Below the pieces are notes generated by a model. The model searched no databases. It was not told the DNA's origin and saw nothing but the letters and a program-made list of their open reading frames with translations. This document shows positions 7,880-14,752 of a stretch of 17,473 nucleotides of DNA, in pieces. The stretch covers positions 1 to 17,473 of the forward strand of contig CBIHON010000069.1 of assembly GCA_966211965.1 (NCBI GenBank), written 5' to 3'. Numbering within the stretch: position 1 is the first letter of the stretch; each line of letters starts with the position of its first letter. Source of the DNA: CBIHON01 sp966211965 (GTDB taxonomy: Bacteria > Pseudomonadota > Gammaproteobacteria > Burkholderiales > Burkholderiaceae_D). A program made the translations under genes and the position numbers.

Positions 7880-9427
7880 TCAACTCTTCTTGGAAAGATC
7901 CCGGATAAGCCTGAACTTGCGCGTCTTCGGGTCGACCGGCAGGTCGTCGGTCACCATCACTTCGAAGCTGATATTGTCCAGCATCTTTTGCTTAGAGCCT
8001 GTTATGAGCTCAAGCAGGGTTCCCGGGGCTGCCCGGAGGGTTCGAGCGAGAAGGGCGCATCGCTGTGTTGTGGGGGGACGCCGAGTCCGCTTGCACGGGG
8101 CTGGCCCGGGCGGCGCGCCGCGCCTTGCGCTACCTCCCTTCTCGCTCGAACGCGCCCCCTGCTTGAGTTCATAACAGGCTCTAAGGATGGCAGCGAGCTT
8201 TTGTTCCATTCCTGCCACTGCGGCAGCCTGGTCCTGCGGACTGAGAGCTGCATTGAGGCAAATCATGAATCGGAACGACGTCTTGTCCAGCAACTGCATC
8301 TGAAAACGCGATACCCCGGGAACGAAAATTTCATTGATGGTGTGCGGACTGATGAAATCTTCCCTGCCCTCTCGATTGACGAAGGCCGGCACGAACTCGA
8401 CCCTGCCGACCAGACTTTCGATTTCACGATAAGGCGACCCGCCCGGTTGGTTTGGCAGCGGACGCAGCACGTCGGACATGCGGTAGCGGATCAGCGGCAG
8501 CGTGGTATTGAGCAGATTGGTGACCAGCGTATGGTCGTCGTGCAGTTCGAAGATCAAGTCGTCATCGTACAAGACCATGTTCGACTCACCGGGCTTGCCT
8601 ATGCCCATCACCAGATGTTCGGTACAGGCATACATGTTGTAGACCGCACTGCCGAAGGCTTGTTTCAACTGCGCCTTGTCGGCTTCGCTGACCGGTTCGC
8701 CGGTGGCGTCGATCGTCTCCGGCGCGATGCGCAAGACGCCTTCGCGCTGCTTGTCCGCCAGGATTTTCAAGGCCGCGGTGTAGCCCACCAATACCTCGGG
8801 TTGAAAGGCATTGAGCTGTTCGATGATGCGAGGCAAGGGACTGTTGATCTCGTAGATCGCAATATCGAACAAATATTTGTTGAGGCCGCGGCAGCCGGTA
8901 CTGGCCACCGATACGCCGCCGAAATGACCGCCGGCCGCGCCGAAAAATGCCACCCGCTTCCGTTTGAAGGGGGGCGGCGGCGCCTTGAGCCGTGCTCCTT
9001 GCGCAATCGCCCGCCCCCAGTGGGCTTGCGAAAAAACGAAATAGCCAACCTCGCCCGACGAGCCAGAGGTATGCACTACCTGGTATTCATCCAGGAAAAG
9101 TTCGTTCGGGTCAGTCGACCGGCCTAAAAAATCGGCAATCGCCTGCGTTGAAATACGACGGTCGGTGGCGATGCGGTCAAAATTCGCCAGCAAGGCGGAC
9201 TTGGTCAACACAGGGAAATCGTCCGGCTTGCAACTGGCGGGATCGATGCCGCGCTCCTTGATGATTTGCGCGTAGTACGGCGAATGACGACTGACATGTG
9301 CCGCGAGACGATGGAATTTGCGCGTCTGCCGGGCCTCCAGTTGCGCACGCGACAGAAGTTCGTTGCGCCGCAATTCATGCATTTTCACGACGGTGTGCCA
9401 AACCTGGGGCAGCTTCATGAAAGCCAT
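7880..9427 (-). CDS. PaaK/CapK-like adenylate-forming ligase with in-frame element insertion
   Basis: A 515-aa protein of the phenylacetate-CoA ligase / coenzyme F390 synthetase-like group. These activate a carboxylate with ATP, usually transferring it to a thiol; the substrate here is unknown. The start at 9427 has GAGG 4 nt upstream. The ATP-binding motif VVHTSGSSGEVG is at 117-128, ATGEP at 241-245, YACTEH at 266-271, and the Y-R-x-x-D motif (IRYRMSDVL) at 313-321. The mobile C-terminal subdomain ends with PKTRKFRLI (500-508), containing candidate catalytic lysines. Residues 416-478 are a translated inverted-repeat element, rich in Arg/Pro/Gly/Ala and unlike the rest. Without them the protein is 452 aa, normal for the family, and reads AAILKQKMLDN. 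The insertion lies in the C-terminal subdomain, so activity may be impaired. It is transcribed divergently from the lipoprotein gene at 9579. Confidence 0.88.
   Translation of the reverse strand: MAFMKLPQVWHTVVKMHELRRNELLSRAQLEARQTRKFHRLAAHVSRHSPYYAQIIKERGIDPASCKPDDFPVLTKSALLANFDRIATDRRISTQAIADFLGRSTDPNELFLDEYQVVHTSGSSGEVGYFVFSQAHWGRAIAQGARLKAPPPPFKRKRVAFFGAAGGHFGGVSVASTGCRGLNKYLFDIAIYEINSPLPRIIEQLNAFQPEVLVGYTAALKILADKQREGVLRIAPETIDATGEPVSEADKAQLKQAFGSAVYNMYACTEHLVMGIGKPGESNMVLYDDDLIFELHDDHTLVTNLLNTTLPLIRYRMSDVLRPLPNQPGGSPYREIESLVGRVEFVPAFVNREGREDFISPHTINEIFVPGVSRFQMQLLDKTSFRFMICLNAALSPQDQAAAVAGMEQKLAAILRACYELKQGARSSEKGGSARRGAPPGPAPCKRTRRPPTTQRCALLARTLRAAPGTLLELITGSKQKMLDNISFEVMVTDDLPVDPKTRKFRLIRDLSKKS
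7993..8183. mobile_element. MITE-like inverted-repeat element inside the ligase gene
   Basis: Terminal inverted repeats starting GAGCCTGTTATGA (7995-8019 and 8157-8181, one mismatch in 25) bound a 187-bp element with TA on each side (7993-7994, 8182-8183). A perfect 16-bp subterminal inverted repeat lies inside (8040-8055 and 8136-8151), so the whole element could fold into a long hairpin. There is no transposase. Removing 187 bp plus one TA deletes exactly 63 codons and recreates the target CTTAAG, whose own symmetry explains why the visible repeat extends to 7991-8185. Its end matches the lone repeat at 6621 but not the element at 3318-3480. Element family not identified. Confidence 0.85.
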
Positions 9428-9578
9428 ATCGCCTCGGCGTTGATTGAGAAGAAACTTCTATTGAACCTTACGCGGTGATATTTGTACAAGATATTCCCGT
9501 TCTGAAGCTGAACAAGAAAACACTCTGCATGTCACAAGCTTGATATGCTACGAACTCTCATTCGAAAGGCGGTGCCAT
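9428..9578. other. divergent intergenic region between ligase and lipoprotein genes
   Basis: About 150 bp, visibly more AT-rich than the flanking genes. It must hold promoters for both directions. A small hairpin AGAAG-AAA-CTTCT lies at 9447-9459. TTGAAC near 9461 with a weak TACAAG about 18 nt on is the only plus-strand promoter-like pair noticed. No convincing operator was found. Confidence 0.35.
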
Positions 9579-10088
9579 TTGTTGATTCCAAACTCTTTTC
9601 TCTCTAAATTGGCCGTAGCAGGCGGCTTGGCCTTGATCTGCTCAGCCTGCACGCTTCCTCCCACCAGTTCGGCGTCCGCGCCGGCGGCGAACCAGACCAC
9701 GGGCAAAATGCTTTTCACTCCTGCAACCCAGCAACCTGATACCGCCTCGAAGGCGGTACGCGACAAGCAAGTGATACGCGCCCGGCCGGTAAAAATCGAC
9801 CTGCAACTGCTGACCGACTCGGCGGCTCCGGGGCAAACCATTACGCTGAACCTGTTCGATGACGTCACGGTGGTGGCCCAAGCCGATCGGATCGAACGCA
9901 CCGCGCGCGGTGTGCAGTGGATCGGTCAAGTGCAAGGCGTGCCGCTTAGCCAGGTGACGATCGTAGCCAACGGCGACGTGGTCTCCGGCAATATCAGCAT
10001 GCCGCAGGGGCGCTACCATATCCGCTTTGTCGGCAATGGCGTACATGAAGTCCAGCGCATCGATCCTTCCTTGTTTCCCAAAGATTAA
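9579..10088 (+). CDS. lipoprotein resembling a metalloprotease propeptide, no protease domain
   Basis: About 169 aa. No ATG is usable. TTG at 9579 is chosen because AAGGCGG precedes it at suitable spacing and a lipoprotein signal peptide follows (hydrophobic region, then LICSAC with the lipobox Cys at about residue 24). The 9582 TTG or an upstream TTG at 9540 are alternatives. A Ser/Ala/Pro-rich linker follows. The folded part (about 65-165) has VKIDLQLL, a stretch ITLNLFDDVTVVAQADRIER, RGVQWIGQVQG, VTIVANGDVVSGNI, and YHIRFVGNGVHEVQRIDPSLFP. This pattern resembles, by recall, the N-terminal propeptide region of secreted reprolysin-like zinc metalloproteases. No HExxH motif or protease gene follows; a strong hairpin comes directly after the stop. 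Function unknown; it could be a stand-alone inhibitor or chaperone-like domain. Confidence 0.75.
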   Translation: MLIPNSFLSKLAVAGGLALICSACTLPPTSSASAPAANQTTGKMLFTPATQQPDTASKAVRDKQVIRARPVKIDLQLLTDSAAPGQTITLNLFDDVTVVAQADRIERTARGVQWIGQVQGVPLSQVTIVANGDVVSGNISMPQGRYHIRFVGNGVHEVQRIDPSLFPKD

Positions 10089-10101
10089 AGATTAGCGATT
10101 A

Positions 10102-10128
10102 AAAACGGTGCAAGGCTTGCACCGTTTT
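10102..10128. terminator. strong hairpin terminator after the lipoprotein gene
   Basis: A perfect 13-bp inverted repeat, AAAACGGTGCAAG with its complement around a single central G, starts 13 nt after the stop codon. It has an A-run on the left and a T-run on the right, the classic form of a bidirectional rho-independent terminator. On the minus strand it would also serve the cysteine desulfurase operon, which ends at 10267. Confidence 0.85.
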
Positions 10129-10143
10129 GCATTACAGGTCAAA

Positions 10144-10158
10144 CGCATTGCCAATGCG
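10144..10158. terminator. short palindrome downstream of the cysteine desulfurase gene
   Basis: CGCATTG-C-CAATGCG is a perfect 7-bp stem around one base. On the minus strand it is followed by TTTGACC, so it could be a weak additional terminator for the desulfurase operon. The remaining sequence to 10266 shows nothing recognisable. Confidence 0.3.
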
Positions 10159-10266
10159 CGGCCTCGTATCGAGCCGCAATGAGAAGGGTTTTAACGCTTC
10201 GTGCACCGGTGCGGATTTAATTTACCGACGCCGGGATAAACCAAAGCCATGGCCAGTTCCGGTACT

Positions 10267-11400
10267 TTAGGCGGTCAAGCATCCGGCTGCCCGGTCGATA
10301 TCACGCTCGGTCGTTGTCATCCCGACCGAAAGCCGCACCGCGCCGGCCGCCCGTGCCGCGCTGACGCCCATTGCCCCCAGCACGCCACTGACCGCATCCC
10401 CTTCGCTATGACAGGCGGAACCGGCCGACGCTGCCACGGTATCGGCAAGTCGCGCCAGAAGCGCTTTCGCGTTGCGATCCGGGAACGACACATTCAAGGT
10501 ATTGGGCAATCGATTGACGGGATGGCCATTGAGCAGCAAGCCCGGTATCCGGTCCCGCAGCAAAGCATGCAAGCGATCGCGCATTGCCTGCAGGTGGCGA
10601 GTTCGCCGCTCGAGCGTTTGTGCAGCCAACTGTGCCGCTGCGCCCAGACCGACGATTAGCGGCACGTTTTCAGTGCCGGGACGCAAACCGGATTCATGGC
10701 CGGCGCCGAAGCCGAGCGGAGCGAGCGCAATTGCCGGGTCACGCACCAGTGCGCCGACACCTTTCGGTCCATAGAACTTATGTCCGGTCAGCGTGAGCAT
10801 GTCCGCCCCGAGCGATGGAAGCGATACCGGTATTTTGCCCACCGATTGCGCCGCATCGGTATGCAGGAGAATGCCGCGCGGCCGCGTCAGCCGGGCGATT
10901 TCCGCAATCGCCTGGATCGTGCCGGTTTCGTTGTTTGCATGCATGACCGACACCAGCGCCGTGTCCGGCCGCAACAGGCGTTCGAATGCATCCAGCTTCA
11001 CCGTACCATGCTCGTCGACTGGCGTGAACGACACGGTCCAGCCTTCCCGTTGCAAGGCTTTGGCCGGTTCCATGACCGCCGGATGCTCAGTCGCACTGAC
11101 GACAAGGTGGCGTTTATCGGCCGGCGGTTGGCGGCGCGCTGCGCCAAGCAAGGCAAGATTATTTGCTTCGGTCGCGCCGCCGGTAAAAATCACCCAGGAC
11201 GGCGGCACGCCGAGCAAGGAGGCAACTTGTTCGCGCGCCAACTCCACGGCATGGCGCGCCAGGCGACCCTGCAGATGTGACGAGGATGGATTGCCGTAGA
11301 TTTCAAACCAGTATGGTTGCATGGCTTCGACCACTTCATTCGCAACCGGCGTCGAGGCGTTATGGTCGAGGTAGATCAGGTCGGTCGATGGCAGGTTCAT
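10267..11400 (-). CDS. cysteine desulfurase (NifS/IscS-like, class V aminotransferase fold)
   Basis: A 377-aa PLP enzyme that takes sulfur from L-cysteine to form an enzyme persulfide plus alanine. The start at 11400 has GGAG 7 nt upstream. The family opening YLDHNASTP is at 10-18, the PLP-stacking His106 is in SATEHPAV, and HTDAAQSVGK contains Asp182 and Gln185. The PLP Schiff-base lysine is Lys208 in TGHKFYGPKG. ESGLRPGTENV is at 236-246, and the catalytic loop SAGSACHSEGDAVSGVL carries Cys330. All key residues are intact. No iscR, iscU or other Fe-S assembly gene is nearby. Instead it is the last gene of an operon with a persulfide-dioxygenase-like protein and an MFS transporter, 42 nt after the latter. 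That suggests a role in sulfur mobilisation or tRNA/cofactor thiolation rather than housekeeping Fe-S assembly (inference). Confidence 0.94.
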   Translation of the reverse strand: MNLPSTDLIYLDHNASTPVANEVVEAMQPYWFEIYGNPSSSHLQGRLARHAVELAREQVASLLGVPPSWVIFTGGATEANNLALLGAARRQPPADKRHLVVSATEHPAVMEPAKALQREGWTVSFTPVDEHGTVKLDAFERLLRPDTALVSVMHANNETGTIQAIAEIARLTRPRGILLHTDAAQSVGKIPVSLPSLGADMLTLTGHKFYGPKGVGALVRDPAIALAPLGFGAGHESGLRPGTENVPLIVGLGAAAQLAAQTLERRTRHLQAMRDRLHALLRDRIPGLLLNGHPVNRLPNTLNVSFPDRNAKALLARLADTVAASAGSACHSEGDAVSGVLGAMGVSAARAAGAVRLSVGMTTTERDIDRAAGCLTA

Positions 11401-11442
11401 TAGACTTCTCCCGGTGTGCAGAATGATTGAACGGATACGAGG

Positions 11443-12708
11443 CTATTTCGGCGCTGGGTGGGTTTCCCGCATGCGCAGCGCAACGGCAACACCCGACAAA
11501 AAAGTCAGCGCAGCCACCAGCCACATGGCGCTGGCAACGCCAAACAAATCGGCGACCAGCCCGGCGAGCAAGGCGCCGATCGCATATCCCAGATCGCGCC
11601 AGAAGCGATAAATGCCCACAATCGATGCGCGCCAGGCGGGATGGGCGACGTCGCCGATTGCCGCCAGCAAGGTCGGATAAACCATCGCGGTGCCGACACC
11701 CAACAAGACTGCCCCAATAACAAACCCGTAGAACAATGTCGTCATGGTGATGAGAGCAATGCCGCCTGCCTGCACCCACATGCCTGCGACGATCAGGCAT
11801 TTACGGCCGATGCGGTCGGACAGCGCGCCGGTAAAGAGCTGGCAGAAGCCCCAGACCACCGGATAGATCGCGGCAAGCGTCCCGATCTGCGCCAGACTCA
11901 TGCCGGCCCCGGCGAAGATCAGCGGAAACAAGCCCCAAGCCATGCCGTCGTTCAGGTTGTTGACCAATCCCGCCTGGCTGACCGAGGAAAGGTTGGGATC
12001 GCGCCAGCTGGTTTGCCGGAAAATTTCCTTTTGCGAAGGCATTGGAATCGAGTGTTGGGCAGGCGTGCACACAGCCTCATGCCGTGCATGATCGCGCGTC
12101 TCGCGCACCAATACGGCCGAGAAAAACAGGCCCATCACAACCAGCACAGCCCCCAGATAAAACGGCTGCGGCCGAAGTCCGTACCGCGCGGCGATCCAGC
12201 CGGTGGCAAGCGCCGCCCCGCCTACCGCGAAGTATCCGGCAAACTCATTGATGCCCATCGCCAAACCGCGATTCCGCGGCCCGGTCAGGTCGATCTTCAT
12301 GATCACGGTGGTGGACCAGGTCAATCCCTGGCTGATGCCCAGAAAGGCATTGGCCAGCAAGATCCAATTCCATGACGGCGCCCACATCAGCAGGAACGGC
12401 ACCGGCGTCGCGGTCAGCCATCCGGCAATCAGGATGACTTTGCGCCCATAGGCGTCGGCGAAGCGCCCCGCAAAATAATTGGTCAGCGCCTTCGACACGC
12501 CGAACACGACGATAAACGCCAGGATCGCCGTGTGCGCAAGTAGCTTGAACTCCTGCTCGGCGATCGCGGGCAGGATACTGCGTTCCATCCCGATCATCGC
12601 GCCGACGAACGCATTGACCAGCACCAGCAAGCCGAACTGGCGCCAGTTCTCGCGCAAGCCGAGAGCGATGTCTGCGGCGGCATTGAGGGAAGAATCGAGG
12701 GCAGGCAT
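11443..12708 (-). CDS. MFS transporter
   Basis: A 421-aa, 12-helix major facilitator. The start at 12708 (MPALDSSLNAAADIALGLREN) is 13 nt after the MBL stop codon; the longer in-frame extension overlaps the MBL gene and is not native. The Shine-Dalgarno sequence is weak (GAGCGG), so coupling to the upstream gene is likely. The motif-A sequence between TM2 and TM3 reads GRFADAYGRKV, and its repeat between TM8 and TM9 reads GALSDRIGRKC. Both halves have regular hydrophobic helices, with a hydrophilic central loop holding HARHEAVCTPAQHS. The substrate is unknown. Position between a persulfide-oxidising enzyme and a cysteine desulfurase, under an ArsR-rhodanese regulator, makes a sulfur oxyanion or thiol compound plausible, but nothing in the sequence proves it. 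Confidence 0.9.
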   Translation of the reverse strand: MPALDSSLNAAADIALGLRENWRQFGLLVLVNAFVGAMIGMERSILPAIAEQEFKLLAHTAILAFIVVFGVSKALTNYFAGRFADAYGRKVILIAGWLTATPVPFLLMWAPSWNWILLANAFLGISQGLTWSTTVIMKIDLTGPRNRGLAMGINEFAGYFAVGGAALATGWIAARYGLRPQPFYLGAVLVVMGLFFSAVLVRETRDHARHEAVCTPAQHSIPMPSQKEIFRQTSWRDPNLSSVSQAGLVNNLNDGMAWGLFPLIFAGAGMSLAQIGTLAAIYPVVWGFCQLFTGALSDRIGRKCLIVAGMWVQAGGIALITMTTLFYGFVIGAVLLGVGTAMVYPTLLAAIGDVAHPAWRASIVGIYRFWRDLGYAIGALLAGLVADLFGVASAMWLVAALTFLSGVAVALRMRETHPAPK

Positions 12709-12721
12709 GGCAGCCGCTCTG

Positions 12722-13465
12722 TCAGGCCAACGCATGCCGGCCGAGATTGGCGGCGACGAAGCGCTCCATGCCGGCAGGACGCGGTGGCATGTTGACAGTG
12801 ACGGCCGAGACGAATTCATCCCTGGGAAGCGACAACAAGGGATTGCACCGCCTCTCAAAACCGATCGTCGAAGACGGCTTGCCCGAGATGTCGGCGCCGC
12901 AAGCGCTGCCGGCTTGATGACCGGGAAAAATCTCCAGTTCGGCCGGCAAGCTCAGCAAGCGCTCATGCAAGCTTTGCCAGAGACGCGCCGCCATCTCTTG
13001 CTCGCGTCCTGCCAGATCAGGACGGCCAACTGCGCCGACGAAAAGCGTATCGCCCGTGATCACGAACCACGGTGTTTCACTCCGGCGGAAATCCGACACG
13101 AGCAAGCAAATGCTGTCTTCGGTATGACCGGGCGTATGCAAAATCTCAACGCGCGTATTGCCAGCCTGGAGCACTTGGCGATCAGCGAGCGGCGTAAACT
13201 CGAAACCCGCCCTGCCCCGGCTGCTTTCATGCAGCGCATAGGCAGCGCCGGTCAATTCTGCGAGTTTGCGACCGCCCGACAGGTGATCCGCATGAATATG
13301 GGTATCGATCACGGTGGTGATGGCGACGTCAAGTCTACGCGCCTGGTCGGCATACCATTCCTCATCGCCGGCCAGAACATCGACCGCGACGGCCTTGCCC
13401 TGTCCGCCGCATCCGAAGAAATAGGAAATAGAGGCATCATCATTGACTCTTTGCTTGAAAAACAT
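12722..13465 (-). CDS. metallo-beta-lactamase-fold protein, persulfide dioxygenase-like
   Basis: A 247-aa MBL-fold enzyme. The start at 13465 (MFFKQRVNDD) is chosen over ATGs seven and six codons upstream because AGGAG lies exactly 6 nt before it. The metal motif THIHADHLSGG gives His56, His58, Asp60 and His61; HTPGHTEDS gives His114; GDTLFVGAVGRPD gives Asp139; and FPGHQAGSACG gives His183. GRPD and the GSACG...KPSSTIGFERR block match the persulfide dioxygenase group (ETHE1, and especially the MBL part of CstB-like proteins), which oxidises glutathione- or CoA-bound persulfide to sulfite. There is no fused rhodanese domain here; a rhodanese is instead fused to the divergent regulator. It is first in the operon with the MFS and desulfurase genes. 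Family is confident; the precise substrate is inference. Confidence 0.9.
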   Translation of the reverse strand: MFFKQRVNDDASISYFFGCGGQGKAVAVDVLAGDEEWYADQARRLDVAITTVIDTHIHADHLSGGRKLAELTGAAYALHESSRGRAGFEFTPLADRQVLQAGNTRVEILHTPGHTEDSICLLVSDFRRSETPWFVITGDTLFVGAVGRPDLAGREQEMAARLWQSLHERLLSLPAELEIFPGHQAGSACGADISGKPSSTIGFERRCNPLLSLPRDEFVSAVTVNMPPRPAGMERFVAANLGRHALA

Positions 13466-13500
13466 CGCGCTCTCCTGACTCATCAATGCCTCTTCATATC

Positions 13501-13517
13501 CGAAGGATTTTTCTTCG
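13501..13517. repeat. small hairpin in the MBL leader
   Basis: CGAAG-GATTTTT-CTTCG, a 5-bp stem with a 7-nt loop, lies about 36 nt upstream of the MBL start codon, on its likely 5' leader. It could be a minor regulatory hairpin or chance. Confidence 0.25.
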
Positions 13518-13535
13518 ACAGATACAACATAGAAA

Positions 13536-13557
13536 CATTCAAACGATCTTTAGAATG
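13536..13557. promoter_or_regulatory. candidate ArsR-type operator between divergent genes
   Basis: A 22-nt imperfect palindrome centred on GATC, with arms beginning CATTC and ending GAATG; 9 of 11 base pairs are complementary. It overlaps the -35 and spacer of the plus-strand promoter and lies about 70 nt upstream of the divergent MBL start. ArsR-family repressors typically bind imperfect inverted repeats of this size over promoters, so this is the best site for autoregulation plus control of the operon. A second perfect palindrome, ACTTCGAAGT (13576-13585), lies near the expected transcription start. Confidence 0.6.
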
Positions 13558-13566
13558 AAATATAAT
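13538..13566 (+). promoter_or_regulatory. sigma70-like promoter of the ArsR-rhodanese gene
   Basis: The -35 TTCAAA (13538-13543; 4 of 6 consensus) is followed after exactly 17 nt by a perfect -10 TATAAT (13561-13566). Transcription would start near 13573, giving a leader of about 77 nt. Confidence 0.65.
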
Positions 13567-13649
13567 CCAATGTGCACTTCGAAGTCAAGACCTGCGTGAA
13601 TTAATAAATCCGCTTGACCGCGTTCCGCTATTTACCGAGACTCTTGCCC

Positions 13650-14291
13650 ATGACCACGAATCGAACCATCAAGGATGCGCTGTACGAGCAAGTCGCCCGC
13701 ATCGCCAAAGCCGCCGCCAGCCCGAAGCGGCTGGAACTGATCGAACTGCTGTGCCAGTCCCCCAAGACCGTGGAAGTCCTGGCGCGAGAGGCCGACATCA
13801 GCGTCAAGCTGGCCAGCGCGCACCTGAAGGAATTGAAATCGGCCCGCCTGGTGGCAACCGAGCGGCAAGGCAAGTACATCAGCTATCGCCTGGCCAGCGA
13901 CGATGTCGCGCGCTTTTGGGTTACGATCCGCTTACTGGCCGAGGACCGCCTGTTTGAACTGCAGGATGCCTTGCGGCAGCTCAGTGCAGCAAGCCACGAG
14001 TGGGTCGGCAATAACCGCGATGAATTACTGAGCAAGGCGAAGAACGGCGAAGTGATCGTCATCGATGTCCGGCCCGGCAATGAATATGAAGCAGGACATC
14101 TGCCGTTTGCGCGTTCGATGCCGCTGGGAGAATTGAAAACCCGTATTGCCGAACTGCCGAAAGACAAACCGGTGATTGCCTATTGCCGCGGCCCGTTTTG
14201 CCTGATGTCGGTCGACGCCGTGCAATTCCTGCGCAGCCAAGGATTCGAAGCATTGCAATTACGAGAAGGCGTTGCAGAATGGGACGCCTGA
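13650..14291 (+). CDS. ArsR-family regulator fused to a rhodanese domain
   Basis: A 213-aa fusion. The start at 13650 (MTTNRTIKDALYEQ) is preferred; a TTG at 13614 has no ribosome site, though the site at 13650 is also weak. The N-terminal winged helix (about 10-95) has the ArsR pattern ASPKRLELIELLCQSPKTV, recognition helix SVKLASAHLKELKSARLV, and wing TERQGKYISYRL. The C-terminal rhodanese domain (about 122-212) has VIDVRPGNEYEAGHLPFA and the active-site loop YCRGPFC with catalytic Cys179 plus Cys184. The ArsR part has only one Cys (35) and none of the CxC metal site of classical ArsR, so a sulfur input is more likely than a metal. It is divergent from the MBL/MFS/desulfurase operon, its probable target. 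Persulfide on Cys179, perhaps exchanged with Cys184, would be a natural sensing step (inference). Confidence 0.93.
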   Translation: MTTNRTIKDALYEQVARIAKAAASPKRLELIELLCQSPKTVEVLAREADISVKLASAHLKELKSARLVATERQGKYISYRLASDDVARFWVTIRLLAEDRLFELQDALRQLSAASHEWVGNNRDELLSKAKNGEVIVIDVRPGNEYEAGHLPFARSMPLGELKTRIAELPKDKPVIAYCRGPFCLMSVDAVQFLRSQGFEALQLREGVAEWDA

Positions 14292-14305
14292 AAAAACTGC
14301 GCAAT

Positions 14306-14686
14306 TCAGTGACGCGTGCTCGATGCGGCATCCGATCCATGCTGCCCGGCCGGCACTGCGCTGGCCATGCGGCGACATTCGTCAGCACAAGTGCGGCAGG
14401 CTTGGGCACATGCCTGGCAATGTTCCATTTGATGTTTTGCGCATTCCTCGCTGCAAGCATCGCAGACCTCGGCGCAAAGCTGGCAAATACTTCTGCTTAA
14501 TTCACTGCCGCGCGACATGAAAGAAGCCGCGAGCCGGCAAATTTGCGCGCAATCCATATCCAAGGCAATACAGCGCGCCATCGGTTTGGGATCAGCCTCC
14601 TGCAGGCAAGAAACCGCGCAATGATCGCACGCCTCAGCGCAAGTGTTGCAGGCATCGATACAGGATTGAAATTGTTGAGAGGTCAT
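14306..14686 (-). CDS. cysteine-rich four-helix copper-storage-like protein (Csp/DUF326 family)
   Basis: A 126-aa protein with 19 cysteines, most in repeated CxxC and CxxxC spacings (CIDACNTCAEACDHC, CQLCAEVCDACSEEC, CQACAQACRTCADEC). This is the hallmark of the DUF326/Csp family, whose four-helix bundles bind many Cu(I) ions along their core. There is no signal peptide, so it is probably a cytosolic Csp3-type protein. Two adjacent ATGs are possible; the second (14686) lies 6 nt from AGGAG and is preferred, while the first (14689) is only 3 nt away. It is convergent with the ArsR-rhodanese gene, with 14 nt between stops, so it has a separate promoter. Upstream palindrome 14753-14773 may regulate it. 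Copper binding is family knowledge, not shown here. Confidence 0.9.
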   Translation of the reverse strand: MTSQQFQSCIDACNTCAEACDHCAVSCLQEADPKPMARCIALDMDCAQICRLAASFMSRGSELSRSICQLCAEVCDACSEECAKHQMEHCQACAQACRTCADECRRMASAVPAGQHGSDAASSTRH

Positions 14687-14752
14687 CATTTTCTCCTAGA
14701 AAAAGCCGCCGACGCCCCCAATACGCGCCAAAGCGGAAGAAAGACAAACCAC

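Noticed and set aside
7991..8185. CRISPR or REP-type interpretation of the inverted repeats
   Set aside because: There are only two facing arms with a unique interior, TA at both edges and a reconstructible empty site, which fits a transposed element rather than a repeat array.
7847..9127. 426-codon plus-strand open frame across the ligase gene
   Set aside because: Antisense to the ligase, which has clear adenylation motifs. It is open mainly because of base composition; the element being open in this frame is noted in the findings instead.
9540..9578. Upstream TTG start for the lipoprotein at 9540
   Set aside because: No Shine-Dalgarno sequence precedes it, and it would add 13 mostly polar residues in front of the signal peptide.
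10267..11400. Cysteine desulfurase as part of a housekeeping isc or suf operon
   Set aside because: No scaffold, regulator, HscAB, ferredoxin or SufBCD genes are adjacent; the neighbours are a transporter and a persulfide-type MBL protein.
13650..14291. Classical arsenic-responsive ArsR and an ars operon
   Set aside because: The CxC arsenic/metal site is missing and no arsenate reductase or arsenite pump gene is present; the fused rhodanese domain points to sulfur.
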